A DNA stretch of 64,000 bases, taken from NCBI RefSeq assembly GCF_000503775.1, contig NZ_KI629785.1, positions 1,673,501-1,737,500 on the forward strand, in the 5' to 3' direction. Below the pieces are notes generated by a model that saw nothing but the letters and a program-made list of their open reading frames with translations, did no database searches and was not told where the DNA came from. The translations under genes and the position numbers were made by a program. Below, piece after piece: positions 34,709 to 42,261 of the stretch. Every line of letters begins with the position of its first letter. The first letter of the stretch is position 1. This DNA is from Brevibacillus panacihumi W25 (GTDB lineage: Bacteria > Bacillota > Bacilli > Brevibacillales > Brevibacillaceae).

Positions 34709-35110
34709 TCACGACTCCTGGGCAAATACGCCGTAGGCTTTCTCTATTTTGGGGATTTTTGTAATGTACAGCACGCTTGGAATTTCTTTGCCTCCGCCGT
34801 AAGTGCCTCCTACCGGCGTAGACGGCGAATAAGTGGTCACTACCCGAATGTGGTCCGGATACTCCTGGACGGTACTGATCATCCGATTGGGCTCGGCCAA
34901 CAGCAAATAGGTATGCTCGCCTTGGTGGAAGACATGCAGTCCGCCATTCTCTTCACCCAATTTTTGCTCAAAGTATTCCCTGGCTTCAGGGGGAATCCCA
35001 TCCTGCAGGTGAACCAATGTCTGCGGAACGCTTTGGGGATATTCTTGTGTCGAACAGCCAAAAAGCAATATACATGCCAGACTAAAGATGCAGAGAAGAA
35101 TTTTTCCGTT
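34709..35110 (-). CDS. Small lipoprotein of unknown function
   Basis: A 133-residue predicted lipoprotein: a hydrophobic signal (ILLCIFSLACILLFGCS) with lipobox LFGC and an exported domain with no recognised family. I chose the TTG at 35108-35110 because AAGGAGG lies eight bases upstream; the upstream TTG overlaps that site. It follows the amidase gene by about 45 bases on the same strand and may be cotranscribed with it. Confidence 0.75.
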   Translation of the reverse strand, partial: NGKILLCIFSLACILLFGCSTQEYPQSVPQTLVHLQDGIPPEAREYFEQKLGEENGGLHVFHQGEHTYLLLAEPNRMISTVQEYPDHIRVVTTYSPSTPVGGTYGGGKEIPSVLYITKIPKIEKAYGVFAQES

Positions 35111-35155
35111 CAAACGTTTTCCCTCCTTCAAGGGGTTAGACGAGTGGAGAAGGTG

Positions 35156-36010
35156 TTAGTTTCGTTTTCCATTTCCATGCAGGATGACGGTCTTCCTCTC
35201 TGCATCCCATGTTGCTTGCAGCTTTAACGCTTCGGCCAATTCACGCGCGGAAGTGTAGGATATGCCGTTTACGTTGTGTGCGGTTACTTCTCGACCATTT
35301 ACTTTCACGCCTTTGGTCAACGGGTCCCACTCAACCTTTCCCCCTGCTCCTTCAGCCACAGCCCGCAGCGGCAGATACGCAACCCCTTCATGGAGTGCGC
35401 CGGTTTCGGGCAGTTCGATCTGAATGGCGCACCTGGGCAGTGCGTCTTCCCTTACAAGTGAATCGTCGGTCAATAATCGCTGGACGTCTTTTTTAAAGTT
35501 CTCCCACGCCATGACGGCTGTCACGCCGAAATAAGCGAGGGCTTCCTGATTGGTGACAAAAAAAGCTGGGCAGTTTTTCCCGGTTACGTCGAAATGCCGC
35601 CACAGCTTGTCCACGCCCCAGCCGTATTGTTTCAGGATATGGCTGACCAGCTCTACGGTCTTTCGATACATCTCGGAAAAACGTCCATCCGCGTTGACGC
35701 ACATTTCGATGCCAATCGTGCAGTTGTTTGGATAGCTGCTCAGCCTGTTCAGCGCATCCTGCTTGTAGGATTTTGCGCCGACGTGGTACGCCATCTCATT
35801 TTCAGGCAGACAGCGAATAATTTGCCTGTCATCAACAATATAATGAGCGCTTGCGATCGTAGTCGGCTTGTTAAAGTAGTTCCGGTTCGCCATCGCGTTC
35901 GCACCGCTCGTTTTGTTCGCCGTCCAATGGATGACCACGCCTTTGGGGCGAATCGTTTTCCCGGGACGAGCGTTTGGGTTGGTCAAAAAACAGTCCGTGA
36001 TCCGCATCAT
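35156..36010 (-). CDS. N-acetylmuramoyl-L-alanine amidase (endolysin-like)
   Basis: A 284-residue protein. The Amidase_2 domain (about 1-165) has its zinc ligands at His28 (VVIHWTAN), His139 (LWRHFDVTGKNCP) and Cys147, as in XlyA/CwlA prophage endolysins. The C-terminal part (about 200-284) resembles a copper amine oxidase N-terminal-type domain (VAYLPLRAVAEGAGGKVEWD), used as a wall or surface module in this bacterial group. There is no signal peptide, so export depends on the holin. The start ATG overlaps the holin stop (ATGA). A longer reading upstream is antisense noise. Confidence 0.88.
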   Translation of the reverse strand: MMRITDCFLTNPNARPGKTIRPKGVVIHWTANKTSGANAMANRNYFNKPTTIASAHYIVDDRQIIRCLPENEMAYHVGAKSYKQDALNRLSSYPNNCTIGIEMCVNADGRFSEMYRKTVELVSHILKQYGWGVDKLWRHFDVTGKNCPAFFVTNQEALAYFGVTAVMAWENFKKDVQRLLTDDSLVREDALPRCAIQIELPETGALHEGVAYLPLRAVAEGAGGKVEWDPLTKGVKVNGREVTAHNVNGISYTSARELAEALKLQATWDAERKTVILHGNGKRN

Positions 36011-36465
36011 TGCTTCTCCTTCCTCGTCGATCGCTCTGCCTTGGCCTGGATCTCCGAGGACACGAGCTTGACTACAGCCTTGGGCAGAGGCCATCCTGCA
36101 CGGAAGGCATTGGCTGTCAGGCTGGTCCACGTATGGTAGATCAGTCCAAACGTGACGCCGAAGAACAAAAAGCCCGGCGTTCCCACCACCCGATCCAACA
36201 GATTGGCGACAGCCGGCAGAGCAAACAAAAACAAGGTCCGCGGAATCCGGCTCAACCCGTACTCCGAGGAGTAGGTCAGGTCTTTTTTCGCGGCGAATAC
36301 TCCTGTCATCCAATCCAGTGCGATCATGACAAGCAGGACGATCAGAATATCGCGCCGTTCACTGCCGTACAGATAATAAAAAACGGGAGCCATCGTGGCT
36401 CCCGCTGACATCGCCCACCCATTCGCAGGCGAGAGCAGAGTGTCAAAAGACTGGAAAAACCTCAT
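36007..36465 (-). CDS. Phage-type holin (Phage_holin_4 family)
   Basis: A 152-residue protein with three or four membrane segments, including DILIVLLVMIALDWMTGVFAA and FLFFGVTFGLIYHTWTSLTANA. This is the toxin-secretion/phage-lysis holin family that includes TcdE. It would permit release of the coupled amidase and possibly other leaderless proteins. The ATG at 36463-36465 has AGGAGG just upstream. The open frame continues 49 codons further up into the adjacent repeat, but that part is not the gene. Confidence 0.86.
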   Translation of the reverse strand: MRFFQSFDTLLSPANGWAMSAGATMAPVFYYLYGSERRDILIVLLVMIALDWMTGVFAAKKDLTYSSEYGLSRIPRTLFLFALPAVANLLDRVVGTPGFLFFGVTFGLIYHTWTSLTANAFRAGWPLPKAVVKLVSSEIQAKAERSTRKEKQ

Positions 36466-36522
36466 GTGTAGCTCCCTCCTTTTATTTGCAAAGACTAGGA
36501 AATCTGCGTTTCTTTGTTTGGT

Positions 36523-36770
36523 GGTCTGCCAGCCCTTGTGGAGGGGAGGAAAAAGGGAAAACGCTCCAGGTGGGTTGGGATCTTCGCTGTGGATCGGCCT
36601 GGCCGCTTCCACTCCAAAGGCGGAACCGCGGCCAAAAGCAGCCGTCTCATGGAAGTGAATCAGGGTTGGCCGCTGAATGCGTGTTCCCCCTTTTCCGCTC
36701 CAGCTTGGTCAAGATCCCAAAAACCTTCCGCTGGTTTTCCCTTTTTCCTCAACCAGCTTTCCTGCTCCCC
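36523..36770 (+). repeat. Intergenic structured repeat, copy B
   Basis: About 250 bases, homologous to copies A and C. Perfect inverted ends GAGGAAAAAGGGAAAA (36546-36561) and TTTTCCCTTTTTCCTC (36735-36750). A second inner stem pairs TTGGGATCTT (36575-36584) with AAGATCCCAA (36711-36720). The middle holds a GC-rich hairpin (GGCCGC to GCGGCC). It lies between the csp gene and the holin gene, both minus strand. With the terminator that follows it accounts for the whole gap 36466-36840. Confidence 0.85.
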
Positions 36771-36787
36771 TTCACTTCCTACACGTT

Positions 36788-36822
36788 GAAAAAGCCCTGC
36801 CATAGCGGCAAGGGCTTTTTTG
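36788..36822. terminator. Terminator of the csp gene
   Basis: AAAAAGCCCTGCC and GGCAAGGGCTTTTTT form a strong stem with T-runs on both strands. Confidence 0.9.
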
Positions 36823-36840
36823 TGCTTTCCTATAAATTTC

Positions 36841-37041
36841 TTATGCCTTGCGGACGTTGGTTGCTTGCGGCCCGCGTTGGCCATTTTCAACGTCAAAGGT
36901 AACCTCTTGCCCTTCCTCCAGTGATTTGTACCCTTCTCCTTGGATGGCGGAGAAGTGTACGAATACATCCTCTGCTCCTTCACGCTCGATGAACCCAAAA
37001 CCTTTTTCTGCGTTAAACCACTTAACTTTTCCGTGTTCCAT
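36841..37041 (-). CDS. csp: Cold shock protein (CspA/CspB family)
   Basis: A 66-residue single-stranded nucleic-acid binding protein. RNP1 is [10 protein letters not shown]2 is DVFVHFSAI, and the end is [10 protein letters not shown], all typical of CspB/CspD of Bacillota. It acts as an RNA chaperone. The ATG at 37039-37041 has AGGAGG seven bases upstream. A short hairpin (37056-37072) lies directly before the ribosome site. It sits between the XkdX-like gene and the holin gene, an odd place for a housekeeping gene within a phage-like cassette. Confidence 0.94.
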   Translation of the reverse strand: MEHGKVKWFNAEKGFGFIEREGAEDVFVHFSAIQGEGYKSLEEGQEVTFDVENGQRGPQATNVRKA

Positions 37042-37055
37042 TGATTGCCTCCTAG

Positions 37056-37072
37056 CATGTAGCAAATACATG
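37056..37072 (-). promoter_or_regulatory. Hairpin next to the csp ribosome binding site
   Basis: Arms CATGTA and TACATG around a five-base loop, two to three bases upstream of the AGGAGG of csp. Such leaders can be temperature responsive in cold-shock mRNAs. Role inferred. Confidence 0.45.
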
Positions 37073-37119
37073 AAATGATGTTTGACTTACCCCGTTAGTA
37101 TCTCCCGTCTAAGGGAAAT

Positions 37120-37269
37120 CTAACCTTCCGAATGAAAATCTTGTCCGGTGATGGCTGTAAATTCTTCGGGTGTAATTTCTCCGTGCGGACGAGCAGCTGT
37201 TTGGACGACCTGGCGCAGCTGGTCCAACGTCACCCATTTATGAGCGTAGGCGATTTTCCAGAATGTCAT
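37120..37269 (-). CDS. XkdX-like phage peptide (49 aa)
   Basis: A 49-residue ORF beginning MTFWKIAYAHKWVTLDQLRQ and ending EITPEEFTAITGQDFHSEG. The pattern W-K-x-AY, V-x-x-x-QL, ITPEEF, ITG matches the XkdX family, small phage proteins encoded just after tail-fibre genes in PBSX-like phages. Its ATG overlaps the stop of the subtilase gene as ATGA, and GAGGTGG lies nine bases upstream. Position after a long repeat-containing protein mimics the phage arrangement. Its function is unknown in any phage. Confidence 0.75.
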   Translation of the reverse strand: MTFWKIAYAHKWVTLDQLRQVVQTAARPHGEITPEEFTAITGQDFHSEG

Positions 37270-40200
37270 GCATCTGTGCCACCTCGATACAGAATTTTCA
37301 TAAGTGTATTTGGTGGATTTCCACTTGGTTTCTTGGTACCACCGTACTTCGACGGGCTTTGTACCGTTCCATACGCGTTTTTCGCCACTACATGGTACTT
37401 GTATAGGGTGCTTGAATTCAGCCCCGTGTCCGTGTAGGTCGTGGATGTCCGTTCGGACACGATCAAGGTGTTATCTCGATAAATGTCATAGCTTGTGGCA
37501 CCTGTCGCCGAGTAGGTGAGAGTCAAGCTATTGCTTGTCGCACTATCTACGGTCAACGTTGGTGTGTCAGGTGGATTTCCACTTGGTTTCGTTGTACCAC
37601 CGTACTTCGACGGGCTTTGTGTCGTTCCATACGCGTTTTTCGCCACTACATGGTACTTGTATAGGGTGCTTGAATTCAGCCCCGTGTCTGTGTAGGTCGT
37701 GGATGTCCGTTCGGACGCGATCAAGGCATTATCTCGATAGATGTCATAGCTTGTGGCACCTGTCCCCGAGTAGGTAAGAGTCAAGCTATTGCTTGTTGCG
37801 CTTCCTACGGTTAGCGTTGGTGTATCAGGGGGAGAACCTTCCAGATCTGTAGTTGCCGCTACATAAGTGGACATGTTACCCGTTCCGTAGATGTTTTTTC
37901 CTTCGGTCTTGTAGTAGTAGGTCGTCCCACTAGACAAGCCGGTGTTGGTGTACGGTGTGGACACGCTAGATGCAATCAGCGAGTACGTACCTGTCGCGGA
38001 TGTGCTACGGTACAAGTTGAAACTTGTCGCACCAGTAGCCGATAAGTTCAGCGTTGCGCTGGACGTTGTGGTGCTTGCTACGGAAATCGAAGCCGCACCT
38101 GGAGGACTACCTGCGGACTCTGTAATCACCAGATTGTAGGCAGACAACGGGCCAACTCCATAGCTGTTCACACCTTCGGCTTTGTAGTAGTAGGCTGTAC
38201 TACTGGACAAGCCAGAGTTTGTGTAAGGTGTTTGTACACCGGATGCTACGAGCGAGTACGAGCCGGAAGAGGTTGTGCTACGATACACGTTAAAACTCGT
38301 CGCGCCAGTCGATGTCAGATTCAACGTTGCGCTGGACGACGTTTTAGACTGTGTGGAAACGTAAACCATACCCGGAAGATTCCCTGCCGCTGGTGGTGTT
38401 ACCAGAAGTGTAAACGACGCTGCAACAGAATTTGAGTATGCGTATACTTTCACGTAATAGACAGTGCCACTGATCAAGTTGTACGTGATTTTCGGCTGTC
38501 TGTTACCGCCACTATCGTCGTCCGTATCCAGCACCTTCGTTCCATCTATGTTGAGCAAGTCCATCTTCAAGTCGGTAGTAGAATCCGTTGTAAAGGTGAA
38601 GGAGCCTGTAGATGGTGCTGTGAACTTGTAAAAGACTGCGCCGCCAGCTTGGAACGATCCACTTGCAGACGTACCTGTTAGAATGATCGGGTTGTTAATC
38701 GACTCCCCTGGTGTACCACTACCGCCTCCTGAGCCTGCGGATACGGAAATGTTCATACCTGAGACGGTTACTTGGTCGATGTAGACGGCATCTGTACCGT
38801 TACTGTTGCTACCGTCTTTAACGTAGCTGAATTCGATTTCAGTTGTACCGATTGGCAAAGTATGAGTTACTTTTGTCCACGTTCCACCTGTACCCGACTC
38901 GCCGTTGACGATGGTTGTAGAATCTGCTTTTACCGTCAGCTTATCGTAGTTTTTTTCGGAGTCTGTTCGATACCAGAACTCCAATGTACCGCCGGATGGA
39001 GCCGTAACCTTGAAGGATGTTTTAGATGTTTGGTTATGTGTAATGACACCGCTACGGTAGCAATAAGAGCCTGCTTGTGGCGATGTCGTCGTGCGTACCC
39101 AGTCACCTGTGAACGGGATGGTTTGGTTCGAACTTTCAAACGTCTCTGTGATCAACTGAACTTCTTGCAAATTAAGTGAAAGGTTGCTGATCCGAACTTC
39201 AGCTGAAGTAGTAGTTGAACCGGAATCGCACTCCAAGTCAAAACGGTACGATTTACCACCCTGAATTGGGATAGAAACCTTTCCATAATTGGAACTTGTA
39301 CTTCTGTAAAGTGTCGTAAGTTCGCCGTTCACGTACACACCTAGACCGTATAGTGACGAAGCACTTACGACTCGTACATCAAACTCAAGAGTTCCAACCA
39401 TGTTGGAAGGGGTGCGGAATTTTAGCGTCTGTACTGCGTTACCTGGATACAAGACAGCTCCTGACGAAAGAATGTTGCGTGAACCGTCCATTCCAATTTC
39501 CCAATCACCTTTCAGATCGAATTTGAAGTTGGGCGTTTGGAAAGTCTCAACCGTCGTACTAGAAATCAATGGATACGTTGGTGGTGTCGGTAGGATACTG
39601 ATTGGTAGATTGATAAGTCCTAGCCCATACTCATTGTCCATCCCATAATTAATAGGAATCGTACTTGAAAGAAGTTTATTATACAGTTGTGTCACTGTTA
39701 GCGAAGGGTATGCTTGCTTGAGTAGTGCCATTACACCTGTAGCAAACGGTGTCGCACAAGACGTACCCGAATAGTGAGAATAGCCACCTCCCTTAGAAGT
39801 GGCGGTCTGTGCCGTATATGAGGTAATATCCAAATGTGGTCCATATTGGGAATAGGATGCTCTGCGTATATATGGACTGGTTGTGTAGGTTTGAGACGCG
39901 CCGATAGACAGAACATTGTCGTAGTATCCTGGATACCTAACGTCAGCCTCCGTCGCAGCAAAGTTTCCTGCCGCCGCAAGGATTGGAATACCCGCGTTTA
40001 TTAAGTTATTGACTGCATTTTTCAGAGCTGTTGAACCACTGGGTAACTGGACGTTACACAAAACTACATTTGGTCGTGGATTCATGTCCAAGGCGTATTG
40101 TAAAGCCGCTGTTGTTAGTGAGACTGTTGTATACGATTGTTGGTCACCGCCTGTTCCTGGGTAGTAACAACAGATCGAATACAAGTCTGCTTCGTACGCA

Positions 40201-40721
40201 ACGCCCATAATTCCTTTTCCATTTTTTCTTGCACCGATGACGCCAGCACTCATAGTACCATGACCATCAACACTTGGAGAAACGTCTGTGTAGTCCGATG
40301 TACCTGCTTCAACATTATATCCACCCAATATATTTGGTAAGTCAACATGTGGACTTACGCCTGTGTCAATAATGGCAACACGAACACCTTTTCCTGTGTA
40401 CCCTGCATCCCAAAAGTTACCTACGGAAGCCGTAAGGCATCCCCAGTTAACTCCCTCACTTACAGCTGGTGCCTCTGCGATAACGTCTTGGTCAATGTCC
40501 TCAACTGCTTCATGCTCCAACAATTTTTCTACGTTTGCATCGTCTATTTGGACTGGTACGAAAAGATCCAGGCCTTTTCCAAATCTTCGAGAGACTTTTC
40601 CACCGAACTGTTTGATTACCTTCTCTTGTTCCTCTTTGGTTATGCCAGGTTTGAAGTTGATAATATACTGATGAGGGATGCGATGTTTCGCCCCTCTACC
40701 ATTGATACGCTTTTTACGCAA
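37266..40721 (-). CDS. Leaderless S8 subtilisin-like protease with four FN3 repeats
   Basis: About 1151 residues. Residues 18-85 form an inhibitor I9-like propeptide. Peptidase S8 follows (about 95-375) with Asp122, His157, oxyanion Asn256 and Ser324 (SGTSCATP), numbered from the ATG at 40730. Then come two jelly-roll-like regions (about 390-660), a PPC-like domain (about 680-780) and four fibronectin type III repeats (about 787-1136). There is no signal peptide or membrane segment; the N-terminus is strongly basic (RKKRINGRGAKHR). I prefer the TTG at 40719-40721, nine bases after AAAGGAG. Base composition is visibly AT-richer than the neighbours. It is coupled to an XkdX-like gene, and a holin and amidase lie downstream, suggesting phage-type export. 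Confidence 0.88.
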   Translation of the reverse strand: MRKKRINGRGAKHRIPHQYIINFKPGITKEEQEKVIKQFGGKVSRRFGKGLDLFVPVQIDDANVEKLLEHEAVEDIDQDVIAEAPAVSEGVNWGCLTASVGNFWDAGYTGKGVRVAIIDTGVSPHVDLPNILGGYNVEAGTSDYTDVSPSVDGHGTMSAGVIGARKNGKGIMGVAYEADLYSICCYYPGTGGDQQSYTTVSLTTAALQYALDMNPRPNVVLCNVQLPSGSTALKNAVNNLINAGIPILAAAGNFAATEADVRYPGYYDNVLSIGASQTYTTSPYIRRASYSQYGPHLDITSYTAQTATSKGGGYSHYSGTSCATPFATGVMALLKQAYPSLTVTQLYNKLLSSTIPINYGMDNEYGLGLINLPISILPTPPTYPLISSTTVETFQTPNFKFDLKGDWEIGMDGSRNILSSGAVLYPGNAVQTLKFRTPSNMVGTLEFDVRVVSASSLYGLGVYVNGELTTLYRSTSSNYGKVSIPIQGGKSYRFDLECDSGSTTTSAEVRISNLSLNLQEVQLITETFESSNQTIPFTGDWVRTTTSPQAGSYCYRSGVITHNQTSKTSFKVTAPSGGTLEFWYRTDSEKNYDKLTVKADSTTIVNGESGTGGTWTKVTHTLPIGTTEIEFSYVKDGSNSNGTDAVYIDQVTVSGMNISVSAGSGGGSGTPGESINNPIILTGTSASGSFQAGGAVFYKFTAPSTGSFTFTTDSTTDLKMDLLNIDGTKVLDTDDDSGGNRQPKITYNLISGTVYYVKVYAYSNSVAASFTLLVTPPAAGNLPGMVYVSTQSKTSSSATLNLTSTGATSFNVYRSTTSSGSYSLVASGVQTPYTNSGLSSSTAYYYKAEGVNSYGVGPLSAYNLVITESAGSPPGAASISVASTTTSSATLNLSATGATSFNLYRSTSATGTYSLIASSVSTPYTNTGLSSGTTYYYKTEGKNIYGTGNMSTYVAATTDLEGSPPDTPTLTVGSATSNSLTLTYSGTGATSYDIYRDNALIASERTSTTYTDTGLNSSTLYKYHVVAKNAYGTTQSPSKYGGTTKPSGNPPDTPTLTVDSATSNSLTLTYSATGATSYDIYRDNTLIVSERTSTTYTDTGLNSSTLYKYHVVAKNAYGTVQSPSKYGGTKKPSGNPPNTLMKILYRGGTDA
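37311..37826 (-). repeat. Recent tandem duplication of FN3 modules
   Basis: Two adjacent units of 258 bases (86 codons), at about 37311-37568 and 37569-37826, are nearly identical in DNA. They encode the last two fibronectin repeats. The two preceding repeats (37830-38390) are more diverged from these. Confidence 0.88.
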
Positions 40722-40884
40722 TGACTTCATCTCCTTTAAAATGATGTGTTTTTCATTTGACGATACCCTTTGTCAGTACGTCCGCTCCTGAATTAGAGCA
40801 CCTGCTACCTCGAAACTATCTGCTCCCAGAGAGAAGGTGCTCTTTCCTGCTTGCTTTTCTCAAGCTGTACAGCCGCTTTCTTGC

Positions 40885-40995
40885 TTAGTTCCACACGCCG
40901 CTGCCGGACATCCACTGATCCAGGTTGACCAGTGTCTCCAGCTGCGGATACGCTTCTCTCACCAACTCGACCAGCACGGCTCGTTCACGTTCCAT
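40885..40995 (-). CDS. Possible phage-type peptide (36 aa)
   Basis: MERERAVLVELVREAYPQLE then TLVNLDQWMSGSGVWN: an amphipathic helix with an aromatic end. GGGGGTGG lies upstream, and the start overlaps the end of the preceding tiny ORF. Length is too short to judge coding character. No family recognised. Confidence 0.35.
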   Translation of the reverse strand: MERERAVLVELVREAYPQLETLVNLDQWMSGSGVWN

Positions 40996-41086
40996 CCCGC
41001 CACCCCCTTTGCCGCCTCAGCCAATCGCTCCCCTGATTCGGGGACCCTCTCCCTTGCCGGACAAGGATCGTTCCTTCGTGATGCAT
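40985..41086 (-). CDS. Possible small ORF (33 aa)
   Basis: A 33-codon frame starting MHHEGTILVRQGRGSPN with a strong GGAGG site before it. It overlaps the start of the next ORF by 11 bases. The peptide is Arg/Gly-rich and shows no family features; it may act only as a translated leader. Confidence 0.3.
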   Translation of the reverse strand: MHHEGTILVRQGRGSPNQGSDWLRRQRGWRDGT

Positions 41087-41228
41087 CTTGACCTCCTCCC
41101 CTCAACACGATGATTCTCTCTATGACGAGCAGCGCCCGTCGAGCAAGGAGCGAGTGGACCCAAGCCTTGAACTCGCTTTTGTGTATGTCTGGCGCTGTTC
41201 GCCTGTTTTCACTGCTCGACGGGTGCCG

Positions 41229-41360
41229 CTATTTCACCTGCCTCTTCCTGACACAAGGCATTCTCACGCACAGCACGCGCTGTTCGAGAACTTGCGCCCA
41301 GACGCATCCATAGCACTCGTGTGTTTTGGGAAGCTTGGCGAAAAAGGTTTTTCTGGTCAC
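41229..41360 (-). CDS. Possible cysteine-rich phage-type peptide (43 aa)
   Basis: A 43-codon frame, GTG start, reading KLPKTHECYGCVWAQ in the first half and LCVRMPCVRKRQVK at the end. The two Cys pairs suggest a small zinc-binding fold, as in short phage proteins. A six-codon leader ORF with a strong GGAGGTG site ends exactly on this start (GTGA), implying coupling. Confidence 0.4.
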   Translation of the reverse strand: MTRKTFFAKLPKTHECYGCVWAQVLEQRVLCVRMPCVRKRQVK

Positions 41361-41428
41361 GCTTCTGTGTTTGTCACTTTCTTCACCTCCGTTTTGCAAT
41401 CGAAGCGTCCCTCACCATTTCAGGGAAT

Positions 41429-41463
41429 TGAAAAAGCCACCCGGATGCTCGGATGGCTTTTCG
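41429..41463. terminator. Terminator after the C39-like peptidase gene
   Basis: AAAAAGCCA and TGGCTTTT arms with an inner CCG/CGG stem. The T-run on the minus strand ends the gene that stops at 41570. Confidence 0.75.
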
Positions 41464-41569
41464 CAATAACGCTGTGCAGTTCTTATTTCTTTCGCTTGGC
41501 TCAAGTATAACCCGCCCAGCAGAAAAAACGGGAAAATGAACGGTTATGTAAAGTTCTGTAAAGGGTTGT

Positions 41570-42199
41570 CTACCTGCCTTTGATCAATATCCCGCGCCCT
41601 GCATAAAAGCGGGAAAAGTTCCCCAGGCTCATGCGAACATTCTCCTGCGTCTGCGGGGTATCCCCGGACGGATTGTGAAACAGAAGCTCCCGGGTCTGCT
41701 CGTCCTTCCCGAACACATAGACCAGATGCCCGCCTTGCTTGGGCGGTACCGCGTCAGGCTTGCGGATGCTCGGATGGACAGATGCGATATACACGTATCC
41801 TCGGTCGAGCAGATCGTAAATCTCCTCGATCGGGGTGTGCTCCTTCAGCTCCGCCTGAAGGGAAAACTGCTCCGAAACGAACGAAATAAATGGGCGGTAG
41901 ATCAGGCCTTTGATCGTTCCATCTTCATGGACTACATATCCCCCGTACTCCCGACATTGCTTCATCAGGTCCATCGTGGGAATGATGCGATCCTGCAAAT
42001 GGGCCAAGGCCATTTTCAGACAAGCCATCCCGCAAATATGATCGCACCACCGCGCGTATTCCGCCTGATCGGTTGCACCCGACAGCTCCCACAGAGGGTC
42101 GTCGGCCGGATTCCTTTTTCCCGTGATAAAGTCGCCAATCAACGCTCGCGATTCAAACTGACCAAAATAGGGTACTTCCTGCATGCTCTCTACCTCCAT
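41570..42199 (-). CDS. C39-like (papain-fold) peptidase family protein
   Basis: A 209-residue protein opening with VPYFGQFESRALIGD, the usual start of C39-like proteins. The catalytic cysteine is probably in WCDHICGMACLKMAL, the histidine in KQGGHLVYVFG, and an Asn/Asp in FHNPSGD. No signal peptide or transporter domain is fused, unlike bacteriocin-processing C39 enzymes. The ATG at 42197-42199 lies about 10 bases after AGGAGG. Its role is unknown; it may cleave a peptide in the cytoplasm. Confidence 0.72.
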   Translation of the reverse strand: MEVESMQEVPYFGQFESRALIGDFITGKRNPADDPLWELSGATDQAEYARWCDHICGMACLKMALAHLQDRIIPTMDLMKQCREYGGYVVHEDGTIKGLIYRPFISFVSEQFSLQAELKEHTPIEEIYDLLDRGYVYIASVHPSIRKPDAVPPKQGGHLVYVFGKDEQTRELLFHNPSGDTPQTQENVRMSLGNFSRFYAGRGILIKGR

Positions 42200-42261
42200 C
42201 CGGCTCATTCCTCCTTCTAAAGGTAACACATTTCGAAGCACCCTATCTTCCCATTCCTGTT

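Larger units (their letters stand above)
40722..41569. other. 850-base region without a long gene
   Basis: No ORF of clear quality above about 45 codons on either strand. It holds three very small minus-strand ORFs, listed separately, an AGCACCT/AGGTGCT inverted repeat (about 40796-40842) and a terminator. Long plus-strand open frames here lack ribosome sites and family features. It reads as the remains of a phage-like early or regulatory segment. Confidence 0.6.

Noticed and set aside
37311-38390. CRISPR-like tandem repeats
   Set aside because: The repeats are 258-base protein-coding FN3 modules in one frame, not short repeats with unique spacers.
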